NCBI GenBank assembly: GCA_947447465.1
Contig: CANFKE010000013.1
Coordinates: forward strand, 25,297 to 89,296
Length of the DNA: 64,000 bases
Origin: Chitinophagaceae bacterium
GTDB lineage: Bacteria > Bacteroidota > Bacteroidia > Chitinophagales > Chitinophagaceae
Direction of reading: 5' to 3'
Below the pieces are notes generated by a model, which worked only from the letters and a program-made list of their open reading frames with translations, had not been told where the DNA came from and did no database searches. The position numbers and the translations under genes were made by a program. Below, piece by piece: positions 44,465 to 54,203 of this stretch; within the stretch, counting starts at the first letter, position 1; each line of letters begins with the position of its first letter.

Positions 44465-44596
44465 TACGGCTTAAAATTGGGGTGTTTTTATAATGCGCAC
44501 AACAACGTATGCTTAATTTTTTCTTAAAGATAACATCGCGCAGCACAATTCAGCGATTGCAACGGGATTGTTTTTTTGGCACACTGAAATAAAAAT

Positions 44597-44604
44597 TAGC
44601 TTTG
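44597..44604 (+). promoter_or_regulatory. Bacteroidota-type -7 box TAGCTTTG
   Basis: A TAnnTTTG match 50 nt upstream of the YqeY-family start at 44655. It lies downstream of the in-frame start at 44568, which is therefore not used. Confidence 0.55.
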
Positions 44605-44654
44605 TACCTTTAATAAAAGCAGGTATTGCCTGCTTCAACACTAAATATAATACT

Positions 44655-45104
44655 ATGTCTCTCGAAACAAAAGTAATGGAGGAACTGAAGGTTGCAATGA
44701 AGGCTAAAGACGAAGCTGCTTTGCGTACCCTCCGCGCTATCAAATCTGCTATTATCATTGAAAAGACCGCCGAAGGTGCAAGTGATGTGATCACTGAGGC
44801 GCAGGAAGTGAAGATGTTGCAAAAACTGGCTAAGCAACGCCGTGATTCACTGGATATCTTTACCAAGCAGAATCGCGAAGATCTGGCTGCCAAAGAGCGC
44901 GAAGAGCTGGCGATCATAGAAAAATTCCTGCCGGAGCAAATGTCTCAGGAGCAATTACATAAAGAAATTAAGGCCATCATTGAGCAGGTAGGAGCTAAAT
45001 CTCCGGCCGATATGGGGAAGGTGATGGGTGTTGCCAGTAAGCAATTGGCCGGTAAAATTGACGGTAAGGCTATCTCTGACGCGGTAAAGCAATTGCTTGC
45101 ATAA
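44655..45104 (+). CDS. GatB/YqeY domain protein
   Basis: The protein has 149 residues from ATG 44655, the normal YqeY length. It reads SLETKVMEELKVAMKAKDEAALRTLRAIKSAI, a helical first half with KQRRDSLDIFTKQNREDLAAKEREELAIIEKFLPEQMS, and GAKSPADMGKVMGVASKQLAGKIDG in the tRNA-binding-like second half shared with GatB. YqeY proteins are stand-alone relatives of the amidotransferase tail; some aid tRNA-dependent amidation, most are of unknown role. It is 6 bp upstream of the CvpA gene and co-directional. Confidence 0.93.
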   Translation: MSLETKVMEELKVAMKAKDEAALRTLRAIKSAIIIEKTAEGASDVITEAQEVKMLQKLAKQRRDSLDIFTKQNREDLAAKEREELAIIEKFLPEQMSQEQLHKEIKAIIEQVGAKSPADMGKVMGVASKQLAGKIDGKAISDAVKQLLA

Positions 45105-45110
45105 GCTGAG

Positions 45111-45641
45111 ATGGCAATAGATGTAACGGGTCTCATCATTATCCTTCTGTTTTTTATCCGCGGATATACCCGCGGACTCATTGTTGCGGCATTTTCAGTG
45201 ATCGCCATACTCCTTGGGGTATTGTGCGCGCTGAAATTGTCGCAATCATTTGCATCATGGATGTTGCTGAAAGGTTATACTACCTCTGCATGGGCACCCG
45301 TGCTCAGCTATCTCCTGTTATTTGTAGGTGTGGTCATAGCGGTGCGTCTCATAGCCAAAATGCTGCAAAAAGCTGTCGAAGGTATGATGCTCGGCACGGT
45401 AAACAAACTGGCCGGCGGGCTACTATACGCATTACTGGGCGCAGTATTATGGAGTTCCCTGCTTTGGATCGGCGGAAGAATGAACATGTTCTCCCCCGAA
45501 CTGATCGCCTCATCCAAAACATATTCCTGGCTTTCAGGACTCGCACCCTGGTTTTTCGGATTTGCAGGCAACCTACTACCATTCGCCAAAGATGTGTTCG
45601 GCAATCTCCAACATTTCTTCGATCAGATAAATAAAAAATAA
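45111..45641 (+). CDS. CvpA family inner-membrane protein
   Basis: The protein has 176 residues and four to five membrane segments. The start IDVTGLIIILLFFIRGYTRGLIVAAFSVIAILLG has the CvpA signature (D-x-x-x-L, then G-x-x-R-G). A long C-terminal helix region follows with GTVNKLAGGLLYALLGAVLWSSLLW. CvpA is needed for colicin V production in E. coli and affects envelope integrity elsewhere; the molecular role is unknown. It starts 6 bp after the YqeY-family gene, so they form a pair. Confidence 0.9.
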   Translation: MAIDVTGLIIILLFFIRGYTRGLIVAAFSVIAILLGVLCALKLSQSFASWMLLKGYTTSAWAPVLSYLLLFVGVVIAVRLIAKMLQKAVEGMMLGTVNKLAGGLLYALLGAVLWSSLLWIGGRMNMFSPELIASSKTYSWLSGLAPWFFGFAGNLLPFAKDVFGNLQHFFDQINKK

Positions 45642-45771
45642 TTTTATGTAGTTCCTATTCACTGTGAATGTCAGGCGGATAGTCTCTGACCGACAGACTT
45701 TTGCTGTTCCTACCATAGATTACATCTATTATGCCATTTAGGTATTAAGGCATTGCGCTATCGAAAATACC

Positions 45772-45779
45772 TACCTTTG
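45772..45779 (+). promoter_or_regulatory. Bacteroidota-type -7 box TACCTTTG for the chaperone gene
   Basis: A TAnnTTTG match 18 nt before ATG 45798, with a TTG 16 nt upstream of the box. Confidence 0.55.
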
Positions 45780-45797
45780 CACCTTTAAATTGAAAAC

Positions 45798-47669
45798 ATG
45801 GGCAAAGTAGCCATCAATATAGCAACAGGTTCTCTGTTGCAGGAAGAAATAATAGTAGGAATAGATCTGGGTACCACCAACAGCCTTATTGCCATTGTGA
45901 AAAGCGATACACATCAGCCTATTGCATTACGCGAGATAGACGGATTGACCTTAGTACCATCAATTGTGCATTTCGATGAATATGGGAATACCACAGTTGG
46001 CAATCCGGCAAAAGAATTATTGGTAAAAGAACCGGAGCGTACCATATATAGTGCCAAAAGGCTGATGGGTAAATCTTACAAAGATGTAAGTCATGATGCC
46101 GGATTTTTTGCTTACAATGTAATAGATGATGGTACAGATGCACTGGTAAAGGTGCAGGTGGGTGATAAGTTCTATTCTCCTATCGAGCTATCATCCTATA
46201 TACTGAAGGAGTTAAAAAAGCGTGCTGAGCATATATTAAAAACAACAGTTGCTAAAGCAGTTATCACTGTGCCGGCCTATTTTAATGATGCACAGCGACA
46301 GGCAACACGTGATGCGGGTCGCCTGGCAGGCCTCGATGTACTGCGTATCATCAACGAACCTACTGCCGCCAGCCTGGCATACGGATTGGGTGCAAAAGCG
46401 GGTGAGGATAAAACAATAGCAGTTTACGATCTCGGTGGCGGTACATTCGATATTTCTATCCTCACCATTAGCAATGGCATATTTGAAGTATTGGCTACCA
46501 ATGGCGATACTTACCTGGGAGGCGATGATATGGATAACCTTTTGGTGCGCTACTGGCAGGAAGATGCCGGGGTAGATGGTTCATCTCTCGGTTTCGGTAG
46601 TCATATTGACAAAAGTCTGGCGCAGCAAATGAGAGTAACTGCTGAAGAAGCTAAAAAGCACTTGACTAATAATGAAGTTTTTGAAGGAACAATAGATGGC
46701 AAGCCGGTCCGTATCACTCGTGATGAGTTCAATGAATTGATACAACCGCTTATCGATCGTACTATGACATCTTGCGCCAATGCCCTCCGCGATGCCGGTT
46801 TGAGTGTAGGTCAGATAGATGCGGTAGTGATGGTGGGTGGCAGCACACGCGTGCCACTGGTAAAGGAAAGTGTAAAGAAATTCTTTGGACGAGATGTACA
46901 TGATGCATTGAACCCGGATGAGGTAGTAGCACTGGGTGCAGCGGTGCAAGCCGATATACTGGCCGGCAACAATACAGAAATGTTATTGCTTGATGTTACT
47001 CCATTATCATTGGGTATAGAAACGATGGGCGGGCTTATGGATGTGCTGGTCCCTCGTAACTCTAAAATACCAACAAAGGCAGGCAGGCAATATACCACTC
47101 AGAAAGACGGACAAAGCGGCATGCGCATTTCCGTATATCAGGGAGAGCGCGATATGGTACAGGATAACCGCAAACTGGCAGAGTTCAATTTGTCTGGTAT
47201 CCCGGCTATGCCTGCTGGTTTGCCAAAGGTGGAAGTTACTTTTCTTATTGATGCAGATGGTATTTTAAAGGTAAGTGCCACAGAGCTGCGCAGTGGTGTG
47301 GCCACAAGTATAGACGTACAGCCCAAATATGGTCTTACAGATGAAGCGGTTGAGCAGATGCTCATTGATTCATTAACTCATGCTAAAGACGATATTAAGT
47401 TGCGTGCGCTTACTGAAGCTACTACCGAAGCGATACAGATGCTCGATACTACAGAAAAGTTCATAGCTAAGCATCGCGATATTCTAACTGAAGAGGAAGT
47501 AAATAAAACACTCACGGGTATGCAGAACCTGCGTGATGCTATTGATGCAAAAGACAAGGATAAGGTTCAGCACGAAACTGAGGCGCTCAATGAAGTATCT
47601 CGTCCTTATGCAGAACGTGTGATGGATGCCGCATTGAAAGATGCCATGAGGGGCAAGAAGATCTTATAA
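45798..47669 (+). CDS. hscA: Hsp70-family chaperone, HscA type (Fe-S cluster assembly)
   Basis: The protein has 623 residues. It has the Hsp70 motifs [46 protein letters not shown] and [11 protein letters not shown], then the substrate domain with [15 protein letters not shown]. The N-terminal extension [17 protein letters not shown] before the first motif and the C-terminus without the DnaK EEVD-like tail and shorter lid fit HscA rather than DnaK. HscA works with HscB on the scaffold IscU; no isc or suf gene is in the window, so the name is by sequence type. It is monocistronic with promoter and terminator. Confidence 0.82.
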   Translation: MGKVAINIATGSLLQEEIIVGIDLGTTNSLIAIVKSDTHQPIALREIDGLTLVPSIVHFDEYGNTTVGNPAKELLVKEPERTIYSAKRLMGKSYKDVSHDAGFFAYNVIDDGTDALVKVQVGDKFYSPIELSSYILKELKKRAEHILKTTVAKAVITVPAYFNDAQRQATRDAGRLAGLDVLRIINEPTAASLAYGLGAKAGEDKTIAVYDLGGGTFDISILTISNGIFEVLATNGDTYLGGDDMDNLLVRYWQEDAGVDGSSLGFGSHIDKSLAQQMRVTAEEAKKHLTNNEVFEGTIDGKPVRITRDEFNELIQPLIDRTMTSCANALRDAGLSVGQIDAVVMVGGSTRVPLVKESVKKFFGRDVHDALNPDEVVALGAAVQADILAGNNTEMLLLDVTPLSLGIETMGGLMDVLVPRNSKIPTKAGRQYTTQKDGQSGMRISVYQGERDMVQDNRKLAEFNLSGIPAMPAGLPKVEVTFLIDADGILKVSATELRSGVATSIDVQPKYGLTDEAVEQMLIDSLTHAKDDIKLRALTEATTEAIQMLDTTEKFIAKHRDILTEEEVNKTLTGMQNLRDAIDAKDKDKVQHETEALNEVSRPYAERVMDAALKDAMRGKKIL

Positions 47670-47685
47670 TTTCTAATAGATACCT

Positions 47686-47723
47686 TAATAATAAAGGAGG
47701 CTTTTGGGCCTCCTTTATTATTA
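47686..47723 (+). terminator. Terminator after the chaperone gene
   Basis: A 15-bp perfect stem (47686-47700 with 47709-47723) around an 8-nt T-rich loop. Confidence 0.9.
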
Positions 47724-47846
47724 TACAAAATTCACTTTGAAACTACACTTTGAGTAGTTGCCAAGACTTTCAAGTCGTGGAAAAAGTGCGCTGAAAAATT
47801 TAGTTTCAGCCGAAATATTCAAACGGACATCTCTACCCAATAAATA

Positions 47847-48401
47847 CTACATCGGTTTCTCCGGCTTTATCTTTTCCACAAGCGGTTTCCCTGTTTTATG
47901 GTCTTTCCCAGTAAATTCTATGTACTCTATATTGGGGTTCATTGGAGAACCGCCATTGATTTTCAGATATACCTTTGTTAGTGCTATGGTCTTGCCATTG
48001 ACCGAAACCAGAGCATTGTATTTTTTAGCCGATTTAGCAGGTGCAGGCTTCAGTAGTATGTCTATTCCTTTATAAGCAACAAGGTTCAGCTTGAATGATT
48101 TTTCTGCAGCATCTATCATCTCGGTTTTTGCGCCGTAGGCAAACTTCTTTTCAATATCCAGCAGCTCTTCTTTCAGACCACCCTTCATATACTTGATCCA
48201 GTAAACATGCACCGGATCTGCTACATTGATACTGCCATCTGCAAGGTAATTGATGTCATATATGATGGTGTTGGTATTAGGGTCGCGCTGCAGATAAAAG
48301 AGTCGCTCTTTACTTTCTGCTGGTGTCGGGAAGGCTGTTTGACCGTTAGTGATACACGTCAATAAGCAGAGTAGAATCGGTAGTATGATATAGCGTAACA
48401 T
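47847..48401 (-). CDS. Exported DUF4833 family protein
   Basis: The protein has 184 residues. A signal peptide (YIILPILLCLLTCITNGQT) is followed by the DUF4833 sequence RLFYLQRDPNTNTIIYDINYLADG, DPVHVYWIKYMKGGLKEEL, EKSFKLNLVAYKG, GGSPMNPNIEYIEFTGKD. The family is restricted largely to Bacteroidota and is of unknown role. It lies 127 bp downstream of the rpoN gene's end on the same strand, but the rpoN terminator sits between them. Confidence 0.85.
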   Translation of the reverse strand: MLRYIILPILLCLLTCITNGQTAFPTPAESKERLFYLQRDPNTNTIIYDINYLADGSINVADPVHVYWIKYMKGGLKEELLDIEKKFAYGAKTEMIDAAEKSFKLNLVAYKGIDILLKPAPAKSAKKYNALVSVNGKTIALTKVYLKINGGSPMNPNIEYIEFTGKDHKTGKPLVEKIKPEKPM

Positions 48402-48492
48402 GGGTATATTTTTCTCCTATAAAAAATAAGCACAATAATAATGCCGACCTCAAATGGTACTTCTAATTTACAAAATCTATATTACTACAACG

Positions 48493-48522
48493 AAAAAGCC
48501 GCCCACAAATTGTGGACGGCTT
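48493..48522 (-). terminator. Terminator of rpoN
   Basis: On the minus strand, AAGCCGTCCACA pairs with TGTGGGCGGCTT (one mismatch) around a short loop and is followed by TTTTTCG. Confidence 0.8.
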
Positions 48523-48527
48523 CCCGT

Positions 48528-50021
48528 CTATAATTCCTTTCTCAATCTGGCTACCGGTATATTCAGTTGCTCTCTATATTTGGCTACTGTGCGGCGGGCT
48601 ATATGATATCCCTTTTCTACCAGCATATCGGTAAGGTGCTCGTCTGAGTATGGTTTTCTTTTGTTCTCAGCACCTATTATTTCGTTCAGTATCATTTTTA
48701 CTTCTCTGGTACTTACCTCTTCGCCACTATCCAGTTGCAGCGCCTCTGAGAAAAAGTATTTGAGTTTATGAGTGCCATATTCGGTCTGTACAAATTTGCT
48801 GTTCGCTACCCGGCTCACTGTAGATACATCCAGTGCGGTCATCTGGGCAATATCTTTTAATATCATTGGGCGCAGTGCTGCTTCATCTCCGGTAAGGAAA
48901 AATTCCTTCTGGAAATCCATAATGGCCTGCATGGTGTGCAATAGGGTATGCTGCCGCTGTTTGATGGCGTCTATGAACCACTTGGCAGAATCCAGCTTTT
49001 GCTTGATGAACATGACCGCTTCTTTCTGGCGCTTATCTTTCTTTTGTCCCCTTTCGTAAGCCCTCATCATCTCCTTATATCCTTCTGATACACGAAGTTC
49101 AGGCGCATTCTTAGAGTTAAGTGACAATTCCAGTATGCCATTATTGTTAAACACAAAGAAGTCGGGTATAATGTAGCTCTCGGCTTTATTCAATACCGCA
49201 AATGACGATCCCGGTTTAGGATTCAACTTGATGATGATATTGATGACATTCTTAAAGTCCTCATCATTCAGGTTCAACTGACGCTGTATCTTGTCATAGT
49301 GCTTCTTGATGAATTCATTGAAGTATTTGTCCAACACCGTAATAGCATCACGCAGTGGCTTCGAGTCGGGCATGCGCTTCAACTGAAGCAACAGGCACTC
49401 CTGCAGGTTCCACACACATATACCCGCCGGGTCAAACTGTTGTATCTGCTTGATCAGTTCATTGATCTCATCTTCAGTAGTTTCTATATTCTGTCCGAAT
49501 GCCAGATCATCTGCAAGAGAGGTTACTTCCCTTCTCAGGTAGCCATCCTCATCCAGGCTGCCAATGATCTGCTCTGCTATCTTATGTTTGCGGTCATCCA
49601 GTTCCAGCATACCTAGCTGGTCCAGAACGTGGTCATGAAAATTGGTCTCCACACGTGCCGGTGTTACCTGGCGTTCATTGTCAGCTCCATAGTAGTCATC
49701 TCCGTAATCATAATTACGGTCTCCGTCATCTTCATGCTTCAGGAAATCATCCAGATCTACTTTTTCAGCGGTGTCATTGCTCAGCTCCACATCATCGCCC
49801 ATTTCATCATACTCGTCATCGCTGCCGCTCTCATCATTGCCGCCAAGGTCATACTCGTCATCGTTCTGGCCCACCTCGTTTTCTAGTGCGGGGTTCTCCT
49901 CCAGTTCTTCCTGTATCCGATCCTCAAGGCTGGCAGTAGGTATCTGCAGCAACTTCATTAACTGAATCTGCTGTGGTGAAAGTTTTTGTAAAAGCCTTTG
50001 TTGGTTCGATTGTCTTAGCAT
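48528..50021 (-). CDS. rpoN: RNA polymerase sigma-54 factor
   Basis: The protein has 497 residues from ATG 50021; the longer in-frame start at 50045 overlaps the -7 box and is excluded. Region I is LRQSNQQRLLQKLSPQQIQLMKLLQIPTASLEDRIQEELEENPALE (Gln-rich, activator-binding). An acidic region II follows (many Asp/Glu, 52-125). The core-binding and DNA-binding region III ends with the RpoN box ARRTVAKYREQL. It directs transcription from -24/-12 promoters with AAA+ activators; none is encoded in the window. Monocistronic. Confidence 0.97.
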   Translation of the reverse strand: MLRQSNQQRLLQKLSPQQIQLMKLLQIPTASLEDRIQEELEENPALENEVGQNDDEYDLGGNDESGSDDEYDEMGDDVELSNDTAEKVDLDDFLKHEDDGDRNYDYGDDYYGADNERQVTPARVETNFHDHVLDQLGMLELDDRKHKIAEQIIGSLDEDGYLRREVTSLADDLAFGQNIETTEDEINELIKQIQQFDPAGICVWNLQECLLLQLKRMPDSKPLRDAITVLDKYFNEFIKKHYDKIQRQLNLNDEDFKNVINIIIKLNPKPGSSFAVLNKAESYIIPDFFVFNNNGILELSLNSKNAPELRVSEGYKEMMRAYERGQKKDKRQKEAVMFIKQKLDSAKWFIDAIKQRQHTLLHTMQAIMDFQKEFFLTGDEAALRPMILKDIAQMTALDVSTVSRVANSKFVQTEYGTHKLKYFFSEALQLDSGEEVSTREVKMILNEIIGAENKRKPYSDEHLTDMLVEKGYHIARRTVAKYREQLNIPVARLRKEL

Positions 50022-50042
50022 AATATATCTCGCGCTTCCTTG

Positions 50043-50050
50043 CAAAAATA
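50043..50050 (-). promoter_or_regulatory. Bacteroidota-type -7 box for rpoN
   Basis: CAAAAATA on the plus strand (TATTTTTG on the minus strand), 21 nt before the preferred start at 50021. It overlaps the longer alternative start at 50045. Confidence 0.6.
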
Positions 50051-50192
50051 GAATTTAAAGCTACATAATACACAGCAAAATCAATGCTAATTAATTTCAA
50101 TTCCTGTCAGCATTGTCCAATTGTTAAATTACTTTTTTTATATGTGGCAATGCTGTATCTTGTGAGGTCTAAAGAGTCATGAATTCTGCTCA

Positions 50193-51404
50193 ATGAGTAA
50201 AAAGCCATACATATCTCCGTCTTTCTCTTATACCACGCTGGAGGAAACTTTACAGATCACTCCCAAAAAAAAACAATTATTTATTGGTATCCCCAAGGAG
50301 ACCTCTTTTCAGGAGAATAGGGTGCCGTTAACGCCCGAGGGAGTGTCGGTTTTGATCAATCAGGGGCATGATATTGCTGTGGAGCACGGAGCGGGTGAAG
50401 GTTCTTTTTATTTCGATAACGACTATAGTGAAGTTGGTGCAAGAATAGTATATGACAAGGCTGAATTGTATAAGGCCACGACCATACTCAAATCTGCGCC
50501 AATATCTGAAGAAGAGGCGGCACTGTTGCAGGTCAATCAGGTGGTCATTTCTCCGATTCACATGCCCATGCTGAAGACCGGGCTCTTAGAACAACTCATA
50601 TCCAAGAAAATAATAGCCATAGCTTTTGAGTCTATCATGGACGAGAATGGAAGTTTCCCTATCGTACGTTCTATGAGCGAGATCGCTGGTAATTATGCCA
50701 TACTTACCGCTGCCCGTTATCTGGGAAATACCGATAATGGCAAGGGCGTGCTGCTTGGCGGCATATCGGGGGTGCCACCTGCAAGAGTACTGATCATAGG
50801 CGCAGGTATCGTAGCTGAGTTTGCTGCCCGTGCGGCATTTGGTCTCGGTGCTTCAGTGAAAATATTCGACAATTCCATTTACCGGCTCATGAAGCTGCAG
50901 AATAATATCGGCAGGCGATGCTTCACCTCTGTAATAGATCCTGTAACATTGGCTGAAGAACTAAGAAATGCAGATGTAGCTATCGGTGCGCTTAAGCCTA
51001 TCAACGGAGTAACCCCATTGGTAGTTTCTGAGCAGATGGTAAGCAACATGAAGGCCGGCTCAGTTATTATCGATGTAAGTATTGACCGTGGCGGTTGTTT
51101 CGAAACATCTCGTGTTACCAGCCACGAGAGACCGGTATATAAGAAGTATGATGTCATCCACTATTGTGTACCCAATATAGCCTCCGGTGTTTCTCGTACA
51201 GCATCACGCGCTATCAGCAATGTATTGATGCCTATTTTGCAGCAATGTGCCGATACAGGTGGTGTAGAAGAAGTGATACAGACGCGCAACGGCATTCGCA
51301 ACGGGGTATATCTCTATAAAGGCTGCGTAACTAATGCTCCGATAGCCAAAAAATTCGGTTTCAAATACACCGACCTAGATCTGTTATTTACAGGTCAGTT
51401 CTGA
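50193..51404 (+). CDS. Alanine dehydrogenase-like protein (AlaDH/PNT family)
   Basis: The protein has 403 residues. The N-terminal domain reads LFIGIPKETSFQENRVPLTPEGVSVLINQGHDIAVEHGAG, with the AlaDH/PNT Pro-Lys-Glu motif, then the NAD-binding Rossmann stretch RVLIIGAGIVAEFAARAAFGLGASVKIFD. Alanine dehydrogenase interconverts alanine and pyruvate; the related transhydrogenase alpha subunit would also fit, but the length and lack of membrane helices favour the dehydrogenase type. It carries about 30 extra residues at the N-terminus. A nine-A run lies near codon 25. No operon partner. Confidence 0.85.
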   Translation: MSKKPYISPSFSYTTLEETLQITPKKKQLFIGIPKETSFQENRVPLTPEGVSVLINQGHDIAVEHGAGEGSFYFDNDYSEVGARIVYDKAELYKATTILKSAPISEEEAALLQVNQVVISPIHMPMLKTGLLEQLISKKIIAIAFESIMDENGSFPIVRSMSEIAGNYAILTAARYLGNTDNGKGVLLGGISGVPPARVLIIGAGIVAEFAARAAFGLGASVKIFDNSIYRLMKLQNNIGRRCFTSVIDPVTLAEELRNADVAIGALKPINGVTPLVVSEQMVSNMKAGSVIIDVSIDRGGCFETSRVTSHERPVYKKYDVIHYCVPNIASGVSRTASRAISNVLMPILQQCADTGGVEEVIQTRNGIRNGVYLYKGCVTNAPIAKKFGFKYTDLDLLFTGQF

Positions 51405-51430
51405 TAATAAAGGATATGTTTTCAATAAAG

Positions 51431-51467
51431 AGAACCCGATCGTCGACCGATCGGGTTCTGTATTTTT
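51431..51467 (+). terminator. Terminator after the alanine dehydrogenase-like gene
   Basis: AGAACCCGATCG (51431-51442) pairs with CGATCGGGTTCT (51448-51459) around a 5-nt loop, then a T-rich stretch. Confidence 0.9.
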
Positions 51468-51492
51468 ATGAAGAGCAGATTACGGTCTGATG

Positions 51493-51906
51493 TTATTTAT
51501 CTGCCACAGCATCTACTATGTCCATGGTCACAGATGATGCGTCCTTTACATGGCTCACCTTTATTTTAAAGTCAACTGAAGATCCCGGTTTAGCGATATC
51601 ATCCAGTGTATGTTTTTGCTTATCTACAGTAGATCCGTCACTATTAAGGAATGTAAGTTGTATCTCTATGTTCTTGTAAGCGGTAAGTGTAGCATGGTTG
51701 GCCACCTCGCCTTCTATTACTTCCTGGCTCACCAGGTTGCGCCTGTGCGATCCTGATATCTTCAGGAATTTCAACGGGCTTTCTTTTTCCATATCAGCCA
51801 TTGATGCCTTCTTTTCCTCATACTTGCTGCTGGGGCGTTGATTATTGGCCGAATTGCAACCAATAGAAAGGGTGCATACCATAAGTGCGGCTATTGCATA
51901 CTTCAT
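51493..51906 (-). CDS. Small lipoprotein, FxLYD-like, unknown function
   Basis: The protein has 137 residues from ATG 51906. The start at 51954 overlaps the -7 box at 51952-51959 and is excluded. The lipoprotein signal is AIAALMVCTLSIGC. A charged spacer of about 40 residues precedes a beta domain: FLKISGSHRRNLVSQEVIEGEVANHATLTAYKNIEIQLTFLNSDGSTVDKQKHTL, with the F-x-x-x-G-x-V-x-N layout of FxLYD-type exported domains. The role is unknown. Confidence 0.7.
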   Translation of the reverse strand: MKYAIAALMVCTLSIGCNSANNQRPSSKYEEKKASMADMEKESPLKFLKISGSHRRNLVSQEVIEGEVANHATLTAYKNIEIQLTFLNSDGSTVDKQKHTLDDIAKPGSSVDFKIKVSHVKDASSVTMDIVDAVADK

Positions 51907-51951
51907 AGTACTGATCTGTGTATCGAACATAAAATAGTTATATAAGCGCTG

Positions 51952-51959
51952 CAAAGATA
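51952..51959 (-). promoter_or_regulatory. Bacteroidota-type -7 box for the small lipoprotein gene
   Basis: CAAAGATA on the plus strand (TATCTTTG on the minus strand), 46 nt upstream of the start at 51906. Confidence 0.55.
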
Positions 51960-52033
51960 GGTGACCGGAACAAAATAATGCTATCTGCCACGGTCAGGGG
52001 CAGATAGCATTGTTTTGAAAATGAACGGATGTA

Positions 52034-52315
52034 CTACTTCTTTGTCGCCGTTTTAGTATCGGTGGTCTTAGTAGTGGTGGTCTTTACTGTTTTGCTTTTG
52101 TGCGTTGTGTGGGTCTTGGTTCCCTTTTCTGTAGCCTTATTCTCAGTTTTTTTGTCACCATCCAGTTTGGTCTGTTTCTTGGCAACAGTGTTCCCCGGAG
52201 CGGTCTTCATTTCTGTGTTGGTCACTTTTTTGTCTTTCAGTGCTTTTTGAGCATTAGCCATTGTTGCTGTCATTAGTGCGCCGATCATTGTGGCTGCTAC
52301 GATAATCTTTTTCAT
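52034..52315 (-). CDS. Small exported Lys/Thr-rich protein
   Basis: The protein has 93 residues. A good signal peptide (KKIIVAATMIGALMTATMANAQ) is followed by a 70-residue low-complexity chain rich in Lys and Thr (ENKATEKGTKTHTTHKSK, then KTTTTKTTDTKT). It is very basic and probably disordered. No family is recognised. Low-complexity exported proteins of this kind are common in Bacteroidota and could bind nucleic acid or glycan, but this is not shown. Confidence 0.65.
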   Translation of the reverse strand: MKKIIVAATMIGALMTATMANAQKALKDKKVTNTEMKTAPGNTVAKKQTKLDGDKKTENKATEKGTKTHTTHKSKTVKTTTTKTTDTKTATKK

Positions 52316-52475
52316 AAACGTTGTTTGGTTTGATAGGTGTATTCCATAATCCGTGCCACATTTTATTTTGTAAAAGTTAAAGAAAACTGAAGACTTGCAG
52401 TTCCTCAGTTCCGGTGGTACAAAACAGATGATATCAGATACTCAATTTGTTGGCGCTATATACCTTCTGTTTTCG

Positions 52476-52495
52476 ACTTACTACTATAAGTAAGT
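52476..52495 (+). promoter_or_regulatory. Inverted repeat upstream of the sugar transporter, operator candidate
   Basis: ACTTACT-N6-AGTAAGT is a perfect 7-6-7 inverted repeat (20 bp) ending 43 nt upstream of the MFS gene start. Its size and place fit a transcription-factor operator; no regulator gene is adjacent. Confidence 0.4.
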
Positions 52496-52538
52496 TTCAT
52501 AAACGGTTTTTTCCCTATCTTGACTAAAATTTCCATCA

Positions 52539-54203
52539 ATGGCTGATGCTCAGGACATAAAATCTACGTCTTCCAATTCGGGGGCGCTATCTACATTAGT
52601 GACCGTATTCTTTTTCTGGGGCTTTATAGCTGCCGGTAACGGGGTATTCATTCCTTTTTGTAAGCACTATTTTCATCTCGATCAGTTTCAGTCTCAGTTG
52701 ATCGATTTTGCTTTCTATCTGGCTTATTATCTGGGTGCATTGCTTTTATATTTTATGGCATCAGTACTGGGTAAAGATGTTGTTTCACGGTGGGGTTTTA
52801 AGAATAGTATCGTTTACGGATTGCTGTTCTCAGCAGTTGGGGCGGTGATGATGATCGCGGCGGTAAATGCCAATACGTTTCCGGGTATGCTCGTAGGTCT
52901 TTTTGCTGTTGCGCTGGGCTTTTCTTTACAGCAGACAGCGGCTAATCCTTTTGCAGCCTTACTCGGGTCGCCGGAGACAGGCGCGCAACGTATAACACTT
53001 GGAGGTGGTATCAACTCATTCGGCACAGCTATAGGTCCCATAGTCGTTGCATTGGCATTATTTGGTGCAACAAAGGCCAATGCTGATCAGATCAATTCTC
53101 TTGGACTGGGCAAGGTATCTACGCTCTATGCTTGTGTGGGGGCTCTCTTTGTTATTGCCGCGGCACTCTTCTTTTTTTCCAAAAAACTGCCTTCCGGTAA
53201 GAACGATGATGTAGCGGAGAAGTCGCCGAAAGCACTGACTGCCTTGTTGGTAATGACCGCACTGCTGATCCTTATTTTCGGAGCGGTATTCAAGAGCTAT
53301 ACCATAGAAACTACAGATAAGACCTTGCTCGATGAGATAGAGATGAACCGTATGAAGCTGTTGCTGGGCGGACTGGTAGTAGTGGTAGGTACATTACTGG
53401 TATCGTTGATGAGTGCTAAGAAAAATGCTGTGGGTTGGGGTGCTATGAAGTATCCTCAGCTTGTTTTGGGTATGCTGGCCATCTTTACTTATGTGGGTGT
53501 AGAGGTGACCATACAGAGTAATATGGGTGCTCTGCTGGAACAGCCTGCTTTTGGCGGGTACACCTCCGCGCAGATAGCACCGTTCATTTCTATGTATTGG
53601 GGCAGCCTTATGATAGGTCGCTGGACAGGTTCGATCAAGATCTTCGAGCCATCGAAGCCATTGAATACTTTATTGTTGTTCCTGGTGCCGCTCGTCGCAT
53701 TTGGCGTTGTATTGTTGGTCAACTCGGTAGCGCAGAATGATGTGAGTAATCTGTATGGATATGTAGTGTGCATCTTTATTCAGGGAGCTGCTTTTTATAT
53801 CAGTAAAGACAAGCCGGCACGTACTTTAATGATCTTCTCGTTACTGGGTATGGGCTGTATGCTTGCGGGTATTGCTACAACGGGTATTACCTCTACCTAT
53901 GCATTTTTAAGTGGTGGTTTGTTCTGTTCTATCATGTGGCCATGTATATTTGCTTTGGCCATTGCCGGACTTGGCAAGCTCACCGCTCAGGGATCTGCAT
54001 TTCTTATTATGATGATCCTGGGAGGTGCGATAATACCGCCAATACAAGGTAAGCTGGCAGATATGCCTTTCATAGGCATACATCAGAGTTATTGGGTGCC
54101 GGTGATAGGTTTTGCTTATCTGGCATGGTATGGTTTCGGCGTACGCCGTATGTTACAAAAACAAGGAATAGATTATGACGCAAGCACTGGCGCTGGGCAT
54201 TGA
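52539..54203 (+). CDS. MFS sugar transporter (FucP/GluP-like)
   Basis: The protein has 554 residues, with 12 core membrane segments. It has [45 protein letters not shown], which is the TM1-TM2 pattern of sugar:H+ symporters of the FucP/GluP family, and the cytosolic loop [13 protein letters not shown]. It is about 100 residues longer than usual because of extra membrane segments in the middle (after [20 protein letters not shown]) and near the end. It would import a monosaccharide, here probably mannose or glucose by context. The stop overlaps the ROK kinase gene by 29 nt. Confidence 0.9.
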   Translation: MADAQDIKSTSSNSGALSTLVTVFFFWGFIAAGNGVFIPFCKHYFHLDQFQSQLIDFAFYLAYYLGALLLYFMASVLGKDVVSRWGFKNSIVYGLLFSAVGAVMMIAAVNANTFPGMLVGLFAVALGFSLQQTAANPFAALLGSPETGAQRITLGGGINSFGTAIGPIVVALALFGATKANADQINSLGLGKVSTLYACVGALFVIAAALFFFSKKLPSGKNDDVAEKSPKALTALLVMTALLILIFGAVFKSYTIETTDKTLLDEIEMNRMKLLLGGLVVVVGTLLVSLMSAKKNAVGWGAMKYPQLVLGMLAIFTYVGVEVTIQSNMGALLEQPAFGGYTSAQIAPFISMYWGSLMIGRWTGSIKIFEPSKPLNTLLLFLVPLVAFGVVLLVNSVAQNDVSNLYGYVVCIFIQGAAFYISKDKPARTLMIFSLLGMGCMLAGIATTGITSTYAFLSGGLFCSIMWPCIFALAIAGLGKLTAQGSAFLIMMILGGAIIPPIQGKLADMPFIGIHQSYWVPVIGFAYLAWYGFGVRRMLQKQGIDYDASTGAGH

